Below, piece by piece: positions 45,188 to 56,216 of a stretch of DNA of 64,000 nucleotides. The notes below the pieces were generated by a model. That model was given only the letters and a program-made list of their open reading frames with translations. It did no database searches and was not told where the DNA came from. The number at the start of each line of letters is the position of its first letter. Positions within the stretch are counted from its first letter, which is position 1. Made by a program: the position numbers and the translations under genes. Source of the DNA: Oegoconia quadripuncta (Eukaryota > Arthropoda > Insecta > Lepidoptera > Autostichidae); the NCBI GenBank assembly GCA_949316235.1, contig OX438759.1:11755618-11819617 (forward strand), in the 5' to 3' direction.

Positions 45188-46367
45188 TTAATTAGTATCA
45201 GGATTAGAATAATTTACTCTTTCGGCTAGAATTTCTTCCACAATTTTTTGGATTATCTGCCTGTCTTCAGCCTTGATGTCTTCTGGTTTTGTCTTATCAT
45301 CATATATTTTCCTATCTATAAGTCTGGCTATAACTTCTTCTACAATAGCGTCAATATTTTCGTTTGTCCGATTTATTCCATCATTAATTTCTACATGTCC
45401 GATTGGAGTAACTTTTCCTGATTCTGTGCTTCGTTCAAACTCAAAGTCTTGATGATCAACTGGCAAAGCTTCGGTCTCAGGAACAATAGATTCTTCCTCT
45501 GGTATATCACCTCTACCGTCTTCTTCTTTCATTTCAATTTTGTCTTCTGAAATTATATTTTCTGACAGCTCTGCGGCAATATGTTTGTGTCGTTTCATTA
45601 TCTCCTTCAATTTTTCTTTTGCAGATGCCACAACTTCTTTACGAGTCTCAGATTTAATTTTTGCGATAGCTTTCTTCTTTCTCTCTTGTCTCAAAATCTT
45701 TAATTCTCCAAATGCTTTTTTAACTTTTAATTCACTGGTACTTTCTTGGTCTTCGACAGCACCATCTTCTGTCGATTCTCTTTCAATTTCATCTTCTGTT
45801 ACCACAGTTTTACCTGGCACAGAACTTTCTTTACTGTTTACTTCTACATTCCTTGTTACCTCTTCGATAATTCTATCTTCAATACCCTGATGATCTTCTT
45901 TTGTAATATCGTTCATATTTTCATAATTTCCCTCGCTAATAAAGAGGTCTTCTTCTGACAATTGTCTTGATTCACTATCCTCGGTCATTAAACTACTAGC
46001 AATTGTCTGAATGTTATGTCCCAGAGGATACTCACGAAAATCTTTTCTCTCTAAAATAAACAGTGCTGGTTTAGTCTTTATTCTGATTGGTGGTATAAGC
46101 CTGTAGCTGACTGTCACCTGAGAAAATTGTTCGACATTTTCTAATATGATGTGAGTATGAGCGAAAGCTTTAAGATTAGAAGAGTACTTGCTCTTGGCTT
46201 CTAGAAGTAGATGTGTATACTCCTGTAACTGTTCTGGCTCTAAGGATTCATTCTTACTGTACATCCAATCGTCGTGGAGTTGTGTAAAGCGAGTGACGCC
46301 GGTTTGAGCCGCCAGATTGCTGATATGAACATGGACGAATGGTTCATTTTTCAAAAATTTGTGGAAT
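45188..46367 (-). CDS. ALG12: ALG12 exon 8 (terminal, with long tail)
   Basis: The acceptor is CACTTTCAG. It encodes the conserved luminal C-terminal part ([16 protein letters not shown] to [10 protein letters not shown]), then a tail with acidic clusters and a basic helix-prone core ([20 protein letters not shown]), and stops at 45188. Confidence 0.92.
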
Positions 46368-49300
46368 CTGAAAGTGAAACTCACGTTTATTTATTTATTA
46401 CCAACTCTCCCAACAGACTAGATGTGGGAACATTTCAAGCTTTGTTATCATCACCAACCTTGTTCACCTTTGTAAACTCATCACTGTCTCATTAGGTGTA
46501 AGATAACTGAATAGGGTACGACTGGAGTGACATATGCTGCCTACATAAAAATCCCAAAAAAATAGAATAAAAAAAAAAGATCAGAAATAGAATACTAACA
46601 AGGACCTCTGACCTCCTACTAATAAAGTCATCGAGTAGAAGACTGATAGATAAATATAGGGGTCAGAGAGTCGTTGTCTGTCACCCTTAGGACTGAGAAG
46701 GAATGGCTCGCTTGTAATTTCATTTTCTTATCATTCACACAGAATGCATTACTCTTCGATACTTGAAGACCTGCACGCTGCACCCTGGCAAGGGCGCATT
46801 CAGGTGGGGATATAATAGACAAAGAGAATTAAGTTTATGATGAAGACATACCTAAGAATGAGTGTGTTTTTGGATTGACACTAAAGTACAATACCCCATT
46901 TATTATTATCGTGATAACCTTGGTTTCCTTTTTAAACTGACGATGACGCCTTGAAATTACCGTCGTTTCGTACTGTGGAGCCTCTCATCACATGCATATT
47001 ATGTGCAAAACAAATTAAAAGAATTAAAAGAATAAAATGAATAGGCAGAACGTGAGTGACACACGTTGCCCATCTCTGGCTGGCATTGCGAGTTTTGTGC
47101 ATTGCATCCTTCTCTTGGCGTTGCTTCCACTTTTTTAATAGTAATTTCTAATTTCTAATTAATTTAATATTTCAAGTACAGCTTCCAGCTATCTTCAATA
47201 ATTTCGCCGGGAGATAATTTGCCGCTTAAAAACTCTGCAGTGTCAACTTTGTAAATGTTAAATTAATAAATACAAGTGTGAAGTAAATTATGCGAGAGGC
47301 GTGTGATTTATTACAATTCTGTACGTATATTTCTTAGTGATTGTTGAGTTCTTTATGAATCCCAAAAATGAGAACAGTCCCATCGATCCATCCAATCTCA
47401 TCCCAAATTCTGGATTGCCTGCTGTAAACTTACCTAGTTATAGCCACTCCACCTGGATAGTTGGTCATAGCGACTAACATGAACGCCAACGAGATTATAA
47501 CATTGCCAACAACAACCACAACCATACTCCAGAATAGCAACTCGTAAACAGGTGCTTTCGTTCGCCTGATATACCTGCGAACAGAAACGAATTCCTAATC
47601 AAGTACTCTAATATTATATTCTCGAGTTAGGTAAATAATGAGTTGACAGTTTCGGACTAAGTCGAATATAATCTTGATGAAAAATTTACAAAATAACATA
47701 CTTCTTACCTACCAAATTTATATGGGACCATCTGGCGATTTACCGAATCAAACAAAATAGAATTATTGAAATCGATTAGTTTTTTAATGTAGTCGAATTT
47801 GTAACGATTTATTTTCTTTTGGTTATGCTTATCCCAGAACAAAAAACATTATTCCTGAGTTTCTCAAAGTCGATACCAACGATAATTTCCTGTATTGTTG
47901 AATTCACAGCAAATAATTATGGAAAATCCATAATTTGAAATTTTAAAGAGAAAAATCTGATGGATGACTTTTAGTTGAGATATTTGTAATTTACGTAATA
48001 GGCTTTAAATAATAAATAAATATTTCGGATAAATACCGCGGTCTACTTCTCTAGCTCTTATATAATACTTACACATAGGAACAAGCGGCAGCTGACGCCA
48101 TGTTGAGCAATGGGAACACGTATATTATAAACCTAAGTTCCTTGTGAGGGAGCAGTGAATAGAGCAATATGTAGACGAAGGCAGGAGCCACCAGCGGTAC
48201 CAGGCGCTTGTCCAGGTATAGACCTACAGGGATGAGGATTAAGCTGGGGCCAAGCCCACGTGGCAGAGCTGAGTAGAAGTACCATAGAAACGGAGATGTC
48301 TGTGTGCGAGTTAAGGATATCTAGGAGTATTCATTGGTAGCTGTCACCATCTTATCAATTGTGGTGTTATTTCGACTATTTGAGATAAGATAGCCAATTC
48401 CCCGAACAAGTTTGAGGGTTTCGGGTCAGCGCGCTTCCACCTTCAACCTCATCTTTACTTGACATTCGATGTGTTTGAGGTGTAGCGCGAACCATTAGTA
48501 TCGTTATTAAAGGTTTCGTTGATTTAAGTCATCATCTCAGCCACTGGAGGTCCACTGGCACATAGGCCACCCCCACAAGTTTTATTTTGATTCAAATAAT
48601 TAGATGAAATTCTATAAAATTTAAATCAAATAAAATCTTAAACGAAATTATAATTCAAAATAGTTTTATATTAATTTTGATATTCATAACTGCTTCTCAC
48701 ATCCAACAGAAGAATAAGCAAGAAACTCAAGATTTGCTGTTTTTAGGTATTAGTATTATAATTTGTTTCGACAAAACAAACGAAAAAAAAAATTGTAGAA
48801 TGCGTCCTTCTGTAATTCATCAAGTCCATACATGTTAATAAATGTTTTTCTTTCTTTCTTTCTTTCTATGTCTGAAATTTTATAATAGTCTTCTACACTT
48901 TGTTTTTGTTTTAGGGTAGTTGTAAAAAGGATACACCCCAATTTGAGCTCTTGTTCAAGAGAGTGTTGTACCAAAACACCTCAGCTTCTGGCCACAGCAG
49001 CCTGCCCCAAAATATTGAGTCTACCGCCACAGTTAGCGCCACTAATCCTATACCAGCGGGTATCACTATCTTCAGGAGGCTGGAATGAAATAGTGAGACT
49101 ATGGCATGATAATGAATTTTAATAAAGTGTAAGAACAGAAAAGGTATAGAGGCATTCCTCTATTGACTATAGCAATCAGCTCCCTCAAACTGAAAAGAGG
49201 GCATGATAGATGTGACAATGATAAGCAGCATAGAATAAAAAATATCTGCACATATTAAAACATAAATTGGAAGAAAAAAGTTTACATGTACATGAATTTC

Positions 49301-52300
49301 TAGTCAGTGATAGCATAGACAATCTAGTTTTGAAAACAACAAAACTGTTGTGTATTGTTCTCCTCATCTAGAATGATTTTTTCTGCAATATTTGTTTTTT
49401 TACTCGGGGATATGCACTACGCATACCGCTCGCCTGGCCGACGGCGAGACAGTTATGTGGGATACCCACTAAAACCCTGCGGCGACCTGCCTCGGCAGTA
49501 GGAAGGGCCTGGGTACCCATAGGCGGCTTCCAACTTCCTTAACAATTCGTTTTATATTCATGAAAATATCTTTGATATTTTTGCCATCAACTCCCTAAGA
49601 AGAAGAAGACATCATACAACAATTGTAACCATTCAGCCAGCAAGTCAGAGCAATTTAATGACATTGTGTGGTCTCATTTATTGTTTATATGATTATGGGT
49701 TACAGAACACAACATTTTATGGGAAGAATTCATTAGCAGCCCGAGAGAGGGCGCCTTATGTGGAGTCACTTCAGTCACTCTCTTGTAGCAACGTTGGTAG
49801 GAATATTAATTACGAAAATGTTCAAAAATTTTGGCTTTCACATTAGAGTGGTCAATTTTTTTTTTTTATATTAGAGGGCGGCAAACTAGCATGCGGGACA
49901 CCTGATGGAAAGCAATCACCGCCGCCCATGAACACCCGCAACACCAAAAAAACACACAGATGTGTTGCCGGCCTTTGAGGAATGTGTAGGCTCGTTTCTT
50001 GAAGATTCCAATGTCGTACTCGTTCGGGAATAGCAGGGAATCGGGAATAACTGCAGGAAGTCCGTTCCACAGGGTGGTCGTACGTGGTAGGAAGTTTCTT
50101 GAGAAACGTACAGAGGTAGACTTCCACTCATCCAGGTGATGTGGATGGAATTTCAATTTTCGGCGAGAAGTGTAACGGTTAAATTGAGCAGCGGGTATTA
50201 GCTCGAACAGTAGAATTTAGTCAAAAATTAAAAGAAATGGCAAGACAAAGATTACTTACGTTTGTATACCAATTTTCTTAAAATACACATCTATTATAAG
50301 AAATAGTCCAAACAGCATGGCAAGTTCCGCTCTAAATATTATTATGGCAGCTCCAGCCGACACCAAGAACTGTTTATGTTTGCCAGTGAACCATCCTTCG
50401 AAGGCTAACAGGACTGAAATTTAAAAGGTCAGTATATCAGATGGCCCACTGGTTCAGTGGTCTGTCCACGTTTTGTCTAGTCGGAGATTATGCCTGCCTC
50501 AAAAACAATATAAGGTTTACAAAAGGGAGGTTATAACTTCAATTCCCAGGTGGGTACATGTTTAGTTTGGTGGGACGGCATTTATGTCTGGCTAACTACA
50601 ACCATCTTATCTGAATGCCGCCACCCAGCAGTTAATTGCATTGTTGTATTCTAACCATTTAAAATAATAAAGTCAATCCCTCCAGAGTTTGGGATTCCGG
50701 GTGAATACATTTCCACTTTCAACCTCATCTTCACTTTACACAAGGTCAACCGCTGTCCCATTATGCATAATAGAAAAGGTAATTGTAGTACCTAAGTGTC
50801 TGAAATACTCCATGATGTTAAGCAACTCTCAATGTAACAACTACACCAACAATATATGTATGTGGCAGAAAGTAATTATTCCAAATATTTTATCATTTTC
50901 AAAGGGTGCAGAGATAGACAGGCAATTTAAACTTGGTTGGGAACAACTAACTGAATGCAGACAGCATGGAATTATTCCAAAATGGAAATCATTGGCAGAG
51001 CTATGTTCATCACAAGACAAAATCAAATTGTGATGATGAATTTAAAAATGGTTATAATGGAAGCTCAATTTCAGTAAAGGACCATGGGGGATTTTGTATG
51101 GACCCCGTCCCCACCCTACAACAGTCATAGGACACGTGTCAATTTGTTCATTGCGACCCAAAAAAGGATAAAGTACCTGTTTTAGTAGCAAAAACTATTG
51201 GGTTTATTTATAATAAAAAAAAACTTTTCGGTAAAAATATATTTATTTTTAAACCAAAATAATTTTTTTCACAAACAAATATGCTTATTTCACATAAACA
51301 AGGACGATTCTATATAATAAAAAAAAATACTTGGTTCTCAAACTGAAAATCATTGAGTAGTAATAATAATGCTTAAATAATATAGGTAACTATTAACTCA
51401 TTATTACAGCCAAATCTAAAGTGTCAAGCTTGATGTGCTCTTGACTGCACTAATAATTACATTAAGTCGTCTATTACAATATTATCAAGCATTTGTGCTG
51501 GTGCATTAAAGTCAATATGACGCCCTAACCCCATGTACCATACAATGGATATTATGTGCGCACAACTTCCCACAGTGCGATTGCCTGTAAGGCAAGTGCA
51601 GTACCAATGAGCAATAGCATGTCTGTCAGTCAAATCCCGGTCTATTAAAATATAACTATAATAAATACGGGAACGGACATGGCGCGACTGAATCCGTACT
51701 CTGACTAGCCAAACATTATTTAGCAGGATATTGCATCGCGGTAAATTGTTTAACTCGTTATCACGGTATAATTCTATATTATAAAGGCCATCGCGAAGGT
51801 GCTCGGCGCAGTAAGACTTGGCAAGCTTAATGTGATAGCTCCCTAGCGCGAAAAGAAACACTTCATCTTCAGATAAACGTGGGAAGTCTTCGAAGTTAGG
51901 AATATTTGCTTGCATGGCTTCAAAAGGCACTCTCTGTCTGTTAAGATTTTTCATATGCACATAATCATGCAAGTGATTGGACATGTTCATTCTAGAATGA
52001 ATTATATTTACAATCTCGGCGGCGAATCTGTTGTCAACAGCGACTCGATAATAAGCGTTTATTATGGCCGCTGCAATTTTAAAGTCACAGAACATATGAC
52101 TTAATGCACGATTAAAATACGTTTGACGCAACAACCTGAACCTATTCTTAAACTTGCCGTTGACCGCCTCAACAACCCATCTGCAAATCGTAACCAATCG
52201 GGACTTATTTGCCTGTTCTGTTGTCAGTTGACTAGCGGTCCGGTCTTTTGTAGGTGGCATGTGGACTTCATAGCCACAAGACTGGATTACACCAATGCTG

Positions 52301-55300
52301 TCTCTAAAGCCCCTATCAACTATAAAAACATCGCCACTGTTTAAAAACCAATGCAATGGATTTTCTTCATTCATTATTGACTGCATAATGGTAGCATCAG
52401 ATGTTGTAGCCCGGAATGGACCAAGTACGTCTATTATGTAGCCATCACTGCTCACAATTATAAAAGGTTTTAAAAGATTTCGAAACTTGTGATGGCTGTA
52501 AGATTGGCGCTGAAATAAAAAATTGGAGCTTTTTTCAATATATATGTACGTTCCATCTAATATCAAAATAGCTTTAGTATTTTGCTCATCACCAAAAAAC
52601 TCTTTAGGAATCAGTAAGTTTCTTTCTAGAACATTTTCTCTAGACAGATGATCTAGACCAAGATGTCTATTAACGAAATCTTGTGTCAAACATTCTCTCG
52701 CTATTTTTAAATGGTCTTCAAATGTTCGACGTGACATCCCAAACAATGTTGCTAACCTTTCATTGCTTTCACCAGTCCTTAATTTCGTCATATAGGCCCC
52801 AAGAACTCTCCGCGGATGTCTGTGTCTCTCAGCTAAGCTGGGTGTTTCCAATAGCATACTATTAAATTGCTCAATAGTTAGTCCAGTCCAAAAATGAAGC
52901 TCATGGGCATCCAATCCAGTCACGGAATCAAAGCTTAATCTAGGAGCATTCATGCCGCGAATTAACATTGTTGTCATGTCCGAAACAAGCTCAGCGTTGA
53001 AATAATTCGTCACGTTTACATTATCCAGTAATTCGTCCCAAATAATATTGGACAAATGATCTTGACACAGTCGTGTACTAGGTGGAAAATATAAGCTGTA
53101 GTTACAAATGGCGAACAGTCTTATAGACGCGGGGATTCGCCTCAGATCCAGATTTCTGCAATGCCTATATAAACAGGTTCGCGAAGAATTAGGAGCTCTT
53201 ACATACTCAGGGACGAAGATTTCATTTGGTTGGGCGCCTTCAGCTGGATTGTTGACATCGACAACAACATTTTCGTCAGGAAGGTCTTGTCGATTGACAT
53301 CATTGTTGGCTCTTTGCCAGCATCTGTGACATACAGCCATGATGTTATTGAAAATAACCTGGAATAAAAAAAAATACATTTAATATCCTATCACAATAAA
53401 TAAAGATATCGTAGGACTAGGTTGCAGTGCACACAGAATATCTACTTTCTTACGACGATGATATAATGCACACCCTACGTTATATTATTTTTACAATGAT
53501 TATTGTAACTCATCGTAAGCACTGTTAGACAAAGAAAAAAATAACATTACTTACTAACCTCTATTAGTCCATTTTGATAAATATAGTCAGCCACCGCTGG
53601 TGAACTTTGTGGCAAAGTATCTTCCAAAATATGTCTTCTCTGCCTTAGGACAGAACGCGGACACATAACACATCGGCGTCCTGTATCCATAATTGTGCCA
53701 AAATGTTCTCAAAATCAAAGTCCTTTAACGTGCCAAGGTCAATCACAAAGATATTCTCACAGTCCGGTAAACAAGCAAGGGTCGTTGTGCGTCGTAAACA
53801 AGCCGATAATGATAACCACGTGCGTAGCGAATAACAAACGAGTGACGACTGCGACTACCTGGCTGGTCGGTGCGTGTGCGGCGATACCTGAGGGTTGAGG
53901 GAGGCAGGGGAGGGGTAGGAGACGCAGGACCTCTGTGCATGTCTCGACAAGCCCAAATCGGTTTCCTGTACCTACGCTATTAGCGTAGGTATAATTATTT
54001 TATGCGCAATCTAATTAAAAAGGAAAAAAATATATAAAACAACAATGTATCATTAAACCTAAACCCCACGTATTTGAAGTACGTCGCCATAATAAAAAAA
54101 TGTCTATCCTACTAGATGCTTCAAATGACACTTATTTCAAATCTGTTGGATGGTGGGGACATTTCTTCCCATCGTCCTTTACCTAAATTAATCATGAAAA
54201 TAAATAAATAAATATCTTTGCACAAACACACAGCGCCATCTAGTTCCACACTAAGCAACTAGGTTTGTATTATAGATACCAGATGGTTGATAAACTACAC
54301 ACATTTTTTTTTGTATATAAATACGTACATAAATGAAAAACATCCATAACTCGGGAACACATGTCTCCATTCATCATACAAACATATGCCCCTAGCGGGA
54401 TTCGAACCGCGACCTATTGGTATAGCAGCAGAGGTTCTAACCACTACACCAAACAGGTCGTCGAAAAATCCATGATTAATTTAGGTAAATTTATTACTAG
54501 GTAACAAAAGATCCCTACATTTTCCGAATCCATTCACACATTATAGCATGATTGAGTTAAAAAAACTACAATATTAATGGGAGAGAGGTTGTGGTTTCAG
54601 TTATTAATCAGTTATAAACTGAGGACTCACCAAGTGGCATTACCATAATATTAGGTAATGGACGGCTCATATAAAACATGAAATGGTACTGTGTCACTGT
54701 AAGTATGGTGAACCACCATGAGTATGCACTTCCAAACTGCCGCTGCAGAGCGTTTCGTAGCCGACTCCATGCTGCTATTATAGTCAATGATAGAGTCAGG
54801 CGAACTAGAAAAAAATATAAAATTTTAAACATTTAAATTTTTGTTATAAATTAATTTTCAAACACCAATCATCTAGTCTCAAACTTGGCAATGCTATGTA
54901 GTAGGCAAGCTAATGTACTAGATAATGGATAAACATACATTTGGGTCAATAAATTTTTGTCCCTTTGTCCTGGCTTCTCGAATTTGATATTCTAGGCTAT
55001 CAGGAATTTTGCACCTTGTTGGATGTCTAAAGCTGTGGAATATAGTCAGCTGAACTACTAGCTAATTTGGATGGTCTGTTAGGCCTGTATTACAGAATGT
55101 AGCTCAACCATAAATCTGCGCTTGAGCATAGTTAGAAGGAGGTTACATAAAGCTGTCCCTTTTTAACTGTCCTCAAGGGGAGATCTCTCTTTGAGTAACA
55201 TTTAGTAATACGGGCCCTAGTTTGTGTTTATGGAATCTCCTCGCTCACTGTGTTAATTTCTCCATGGTGGTGTGAAATTTAGTTAGTTGTCTTCATCATT

Positions 55301-56216
55301 GTCATCAGCCTGTAAACATTCCACTGCAGGGCATATGCATATGTCTTCTGCATATGTCTTCTCTCGTATATGAGGGAGGATGGGCCATAGTCCACCACAC
55401 TGGCTCAAGGCGGGTTGGGGACTTCACATATGCCTTTGAATTTTTTTATTTCTCAGGCATGCAGGTTTCCTAATGATGTTTTCCTTCACCATTTAAGAGC
55501 AGTTGGATAAATGCACGTAAGCAATTAAATTAAATTTAAAAACTCATTGATACATGGCCTGGGAATCGAATCTGGGCCTCCTAAATTGGGAGAGCGTGTC
55601 TTAACCACTCAATCAATCAATCATTTATTTATTTGTGATGCTGAGCCACTGAGCCACTAACATTAGTTGTTTAACTAAACATTAATCAGAAAGTAATTAT
55701 TACTATATGAACATTTAACTTTTTCAAGGTAGAGTATTTGCCAACAACAGAGGGGGAAAAAAGTAGTTTGTTGAGCAACTACTACTACTAGCATTATAAA
55801 TTTATCACATACCCACTAGATAGAAACATTCGGCTGTCAGTCCACCACAAAATCTTTATTTAGGTAGGTATTTTATGACAGAAGGTACTGACCAACATAT
55901 TGCATCCAAAATTTGTTTATCCCAAGGATATGCAGTATTCCCACAATAGGAGAACACAGTGCTGAAATAACTATCGGTCCGATGAACGTACGCGGCACCA
56001 CCCCGGGGAATTCATTGTGATCGTACTGGAAAGAAATAGAATATCAATACTATGCCACTAGGAATCCAAAATTAGATTTTCTTGCAATACCTGTGAGAGG
56101 TTATGTCGGTGATATAGAATATCGTGGAATGCCTGAACATTGAAACTTTCTTCCACTTTGGTGAATGGACATAGCAGTATGTGTAAGCTAGCAACTATAT
56201 AAAGTAGCTGAACCAT
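45188..56216 (-). CDS. ALG12: ALG12, dolichyl-P-Man:Man7GlcNAc2-PP-dolichol alpha-1,6-mannosyltransferase
   Basis: Eight minus-strand exons join in frame to 759 codons plus stop. ALG12 is an ER membrane enzyme (GT-C fold, family GT22). It adds the eighth mannose, alpha-1,6, to the lipid-linked N-glycan precursor using dolichyl-phosphate mannose. The N-terminal [20 protein letters not shown] is the family hallmark with the acidic pair in the first luminal loop. Further matches are [65 protein letters not shown] and [14 protein letters not shown]. The conserved part ends near residue 477. The remaining roughly 280 residues are a charged Glu/Lys-rich tail that the roughly 490-residue human enzyme lacks. 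The start is the first ATG before the hydrophobic segment. Intron 3 hosts a Harbinger-type transposon. Confidence 0.93.
47434..47574 (-). CDS. ALG12: ALG12 exon 7
   Basis: The acceptor is GTTCGCAG and the donor AG|GTAAGT. It encodes a membrane segment ([19 protein letters not shown]) followed by NYPGGVA, conserved in ALG12. Confidence 0.9.
   Translation of the reverse strand, partial: VYQANESTCLRVAILEYGCGCCWQCYNLVGVHVSRYDQLSRWSGYN
48073..48299 (-). CDS. ALG12: ALG12 exon 6
   Basis: The acceptor is GCACACAG and the donor GT|GTAAGT. It encodes [18 protein letters not shown] and then [20 protein letters not shown]. Confidence 0.93.
48335..48500 (+). repeat. Dispersed SINE-like repeat (GATAAGATGG family), copy 3
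   Basis: It contains TGTCACCATCTTATCAATTG, GATAAGATAGCCAATTCCCC and TTCAACCTCATCTTTACTTG, just upstream (gene sense) of ALG12 exon 6. Confidence 0.5.
48845..48868. repeat. (TTTC)n microsatellite
   Basis: About five tandem TTTC units lie just outside ALG12 exon 5. Confidence 0.8.
48935..49079 (-). CDS. ALG12: ALG12 exon 5
   Basis: The acceptor is CATTCCAG. The donor GGT|GTATCC is weak, but it is the only one that keeps the frame into exon 6. It encodes [20 protein letters not shown] and then [12 protein letters not shown]. Confidence 0.9.
49853..50212 (-). mobile_element. Short LINE 3'-end unit, copy 2
   Basis: This is an inverted copy of the 27958-28304 unit with the same 5' start (CTGTTCGAGCTAATACCCGC). 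It encodes a [16 protein letters not shown] motif and has a poly(A) seen as the T run at 49857-49867. It lies in ALG12 intron 4, in sense with the gene. Confidence 0.7.
50260..50413 (-). CDS. ALG12: ALG12 exon 4
   Basis: The acceptor is AATTTCAG and the donor AC|GTAAGT. It encodes [20 protein letters not shown] and then [18 protein letters not shown], a membrane segment of the GT-C core. Confidence 0.92.
50510..50790 (+). repeat. Dispersed SINE-like repeat (GATAAGATGG family), copy 4
   Basis: ACTACAACCATCTTATCTGA, ATTGCATTGTTGTATTC and TTTCAACCTCATCTTCACTT match the 22.8-kb copy. Copy 3 lies at 48335-48500. Confidence 0.5.
51074..54182 (-). mobile_element. PIF/Harbinger-like DNA transposon
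   Basis: Imperfect terminal inverted repeats mark it: the left end GTAAAGGACCATGGG and the right end inverted GTAAAGGACGATGGG. A second shared block, TCCCCACC, lies 25-35 bp inside each end. A two-exon transposase lies on the minus strand between them. The exact ends and the target duplication are uncertain: flanking TCA and CTA do not match a clean 3-bp duplication. The element sits wholly inside ALG12 intron 3, in the same orientation as the gene. Confidence 0.75.
51457..53690 (-). CDS. Harbinger-like DDE transposase, two exons, with SWIM zinc finger
   Basis: Exon 1 (53690 down to 53559) encodes 44 residues ([19 protein letters not shown]...) and ends GAG|GTTAGT. Exon 2 (53358 down to 51457) follows an ATTCCAG acceptor. 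Both borders are phase 0, giving 677 residues. N-terminal cysteine pairs CVMC and CHRC, then CLYRHC and CQDH, suggest zinc binding. A helix-turn-helix region precedes the DDE core: D312 ([12 protein letters not shown]), D392 ([10 protein letters not shown]) and E441 ([18 protein letters not shown]). Near the C-terminus, [15 protein letters not shown] fits a SWIM zinc finger (CxC...CxH). No stop or frameshift interrupts it, so it may be active. Core motifs match DDE_Tnp_4; the exact subfamily was not determined. Confidence 0.85.
54200..54470 (-). repeat. tRNA-derived SINE, family A, long copy
   Basis: It combines the AATAAATATCTTTGCACA outer part with GAACACATGTCTCCATTCAT and the inverted box-B-like AGCGGGATTCGAACCGCGAC. 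It begins 17 bp beyond the Harbinger end, inside ALG12 intron 3. Confidence 0.65.
54631..54804 (-). CDS. ALG12: ALG12 exon 3
   Basis: The acceptor is TTTTTCTAG and the donor CTTG|GTGAGT. It encodes [20 protein letters not shown] and then [20 protein letters not shown], the RxLPN landmark of ALG12. Confidence 0.93.
55080..55217. repeat. Diverged MITE (CCCGTATTA family), copy 4
   Basis: AGGCCTGTATTACAGAATG at the left and TAGTAATACGGGCCCTAG at the right form weak inverted ends. Confidence 0.45.
55295..55640 (-). repeat. SINE family B, inverted copy
   Basis: It reads as the reverse complement of the 33.4-kb SINE: TGTAAACATTCCACTGCAGG, GGGGACTTCACATATGCC, CATGCAGGTTTCC and a box-B-like GGGAATCGAATCTGGGCC. 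Confidence 0.65.
55893..56025 (-). CDS. ALG12: ALG12 exon 2
   Basis: The acceptor is TCTTTCCAG and the donor GTTG|GTCAGT. It encodes [20 protein letters not shown], the conserved post-hallmark block, and then a membrane segment. Confidence 0.93.
56091..56216 (-). CDS. ALG12: ALG12 exon 1
   Basis: It starts at ATG ([15 protein letters not shown]) and runs through [20 protein letters not shown]. It ends CACAG|GTATTG after exactly 42 codons. Confidence 0.93.

Noticed and set aside
45540..45890. Plus-strand open frame of 116 codons
   Set aside because: It is the antisense shadow of the ALG12 terminal exon; the composition is explained by the Glu/Lys-rich tail.
49852..50156. Three overlapping minus-strand frames of 71-96 codons
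   Set aside because: They are frames of the same LINE 3' fragment, not separate genes.
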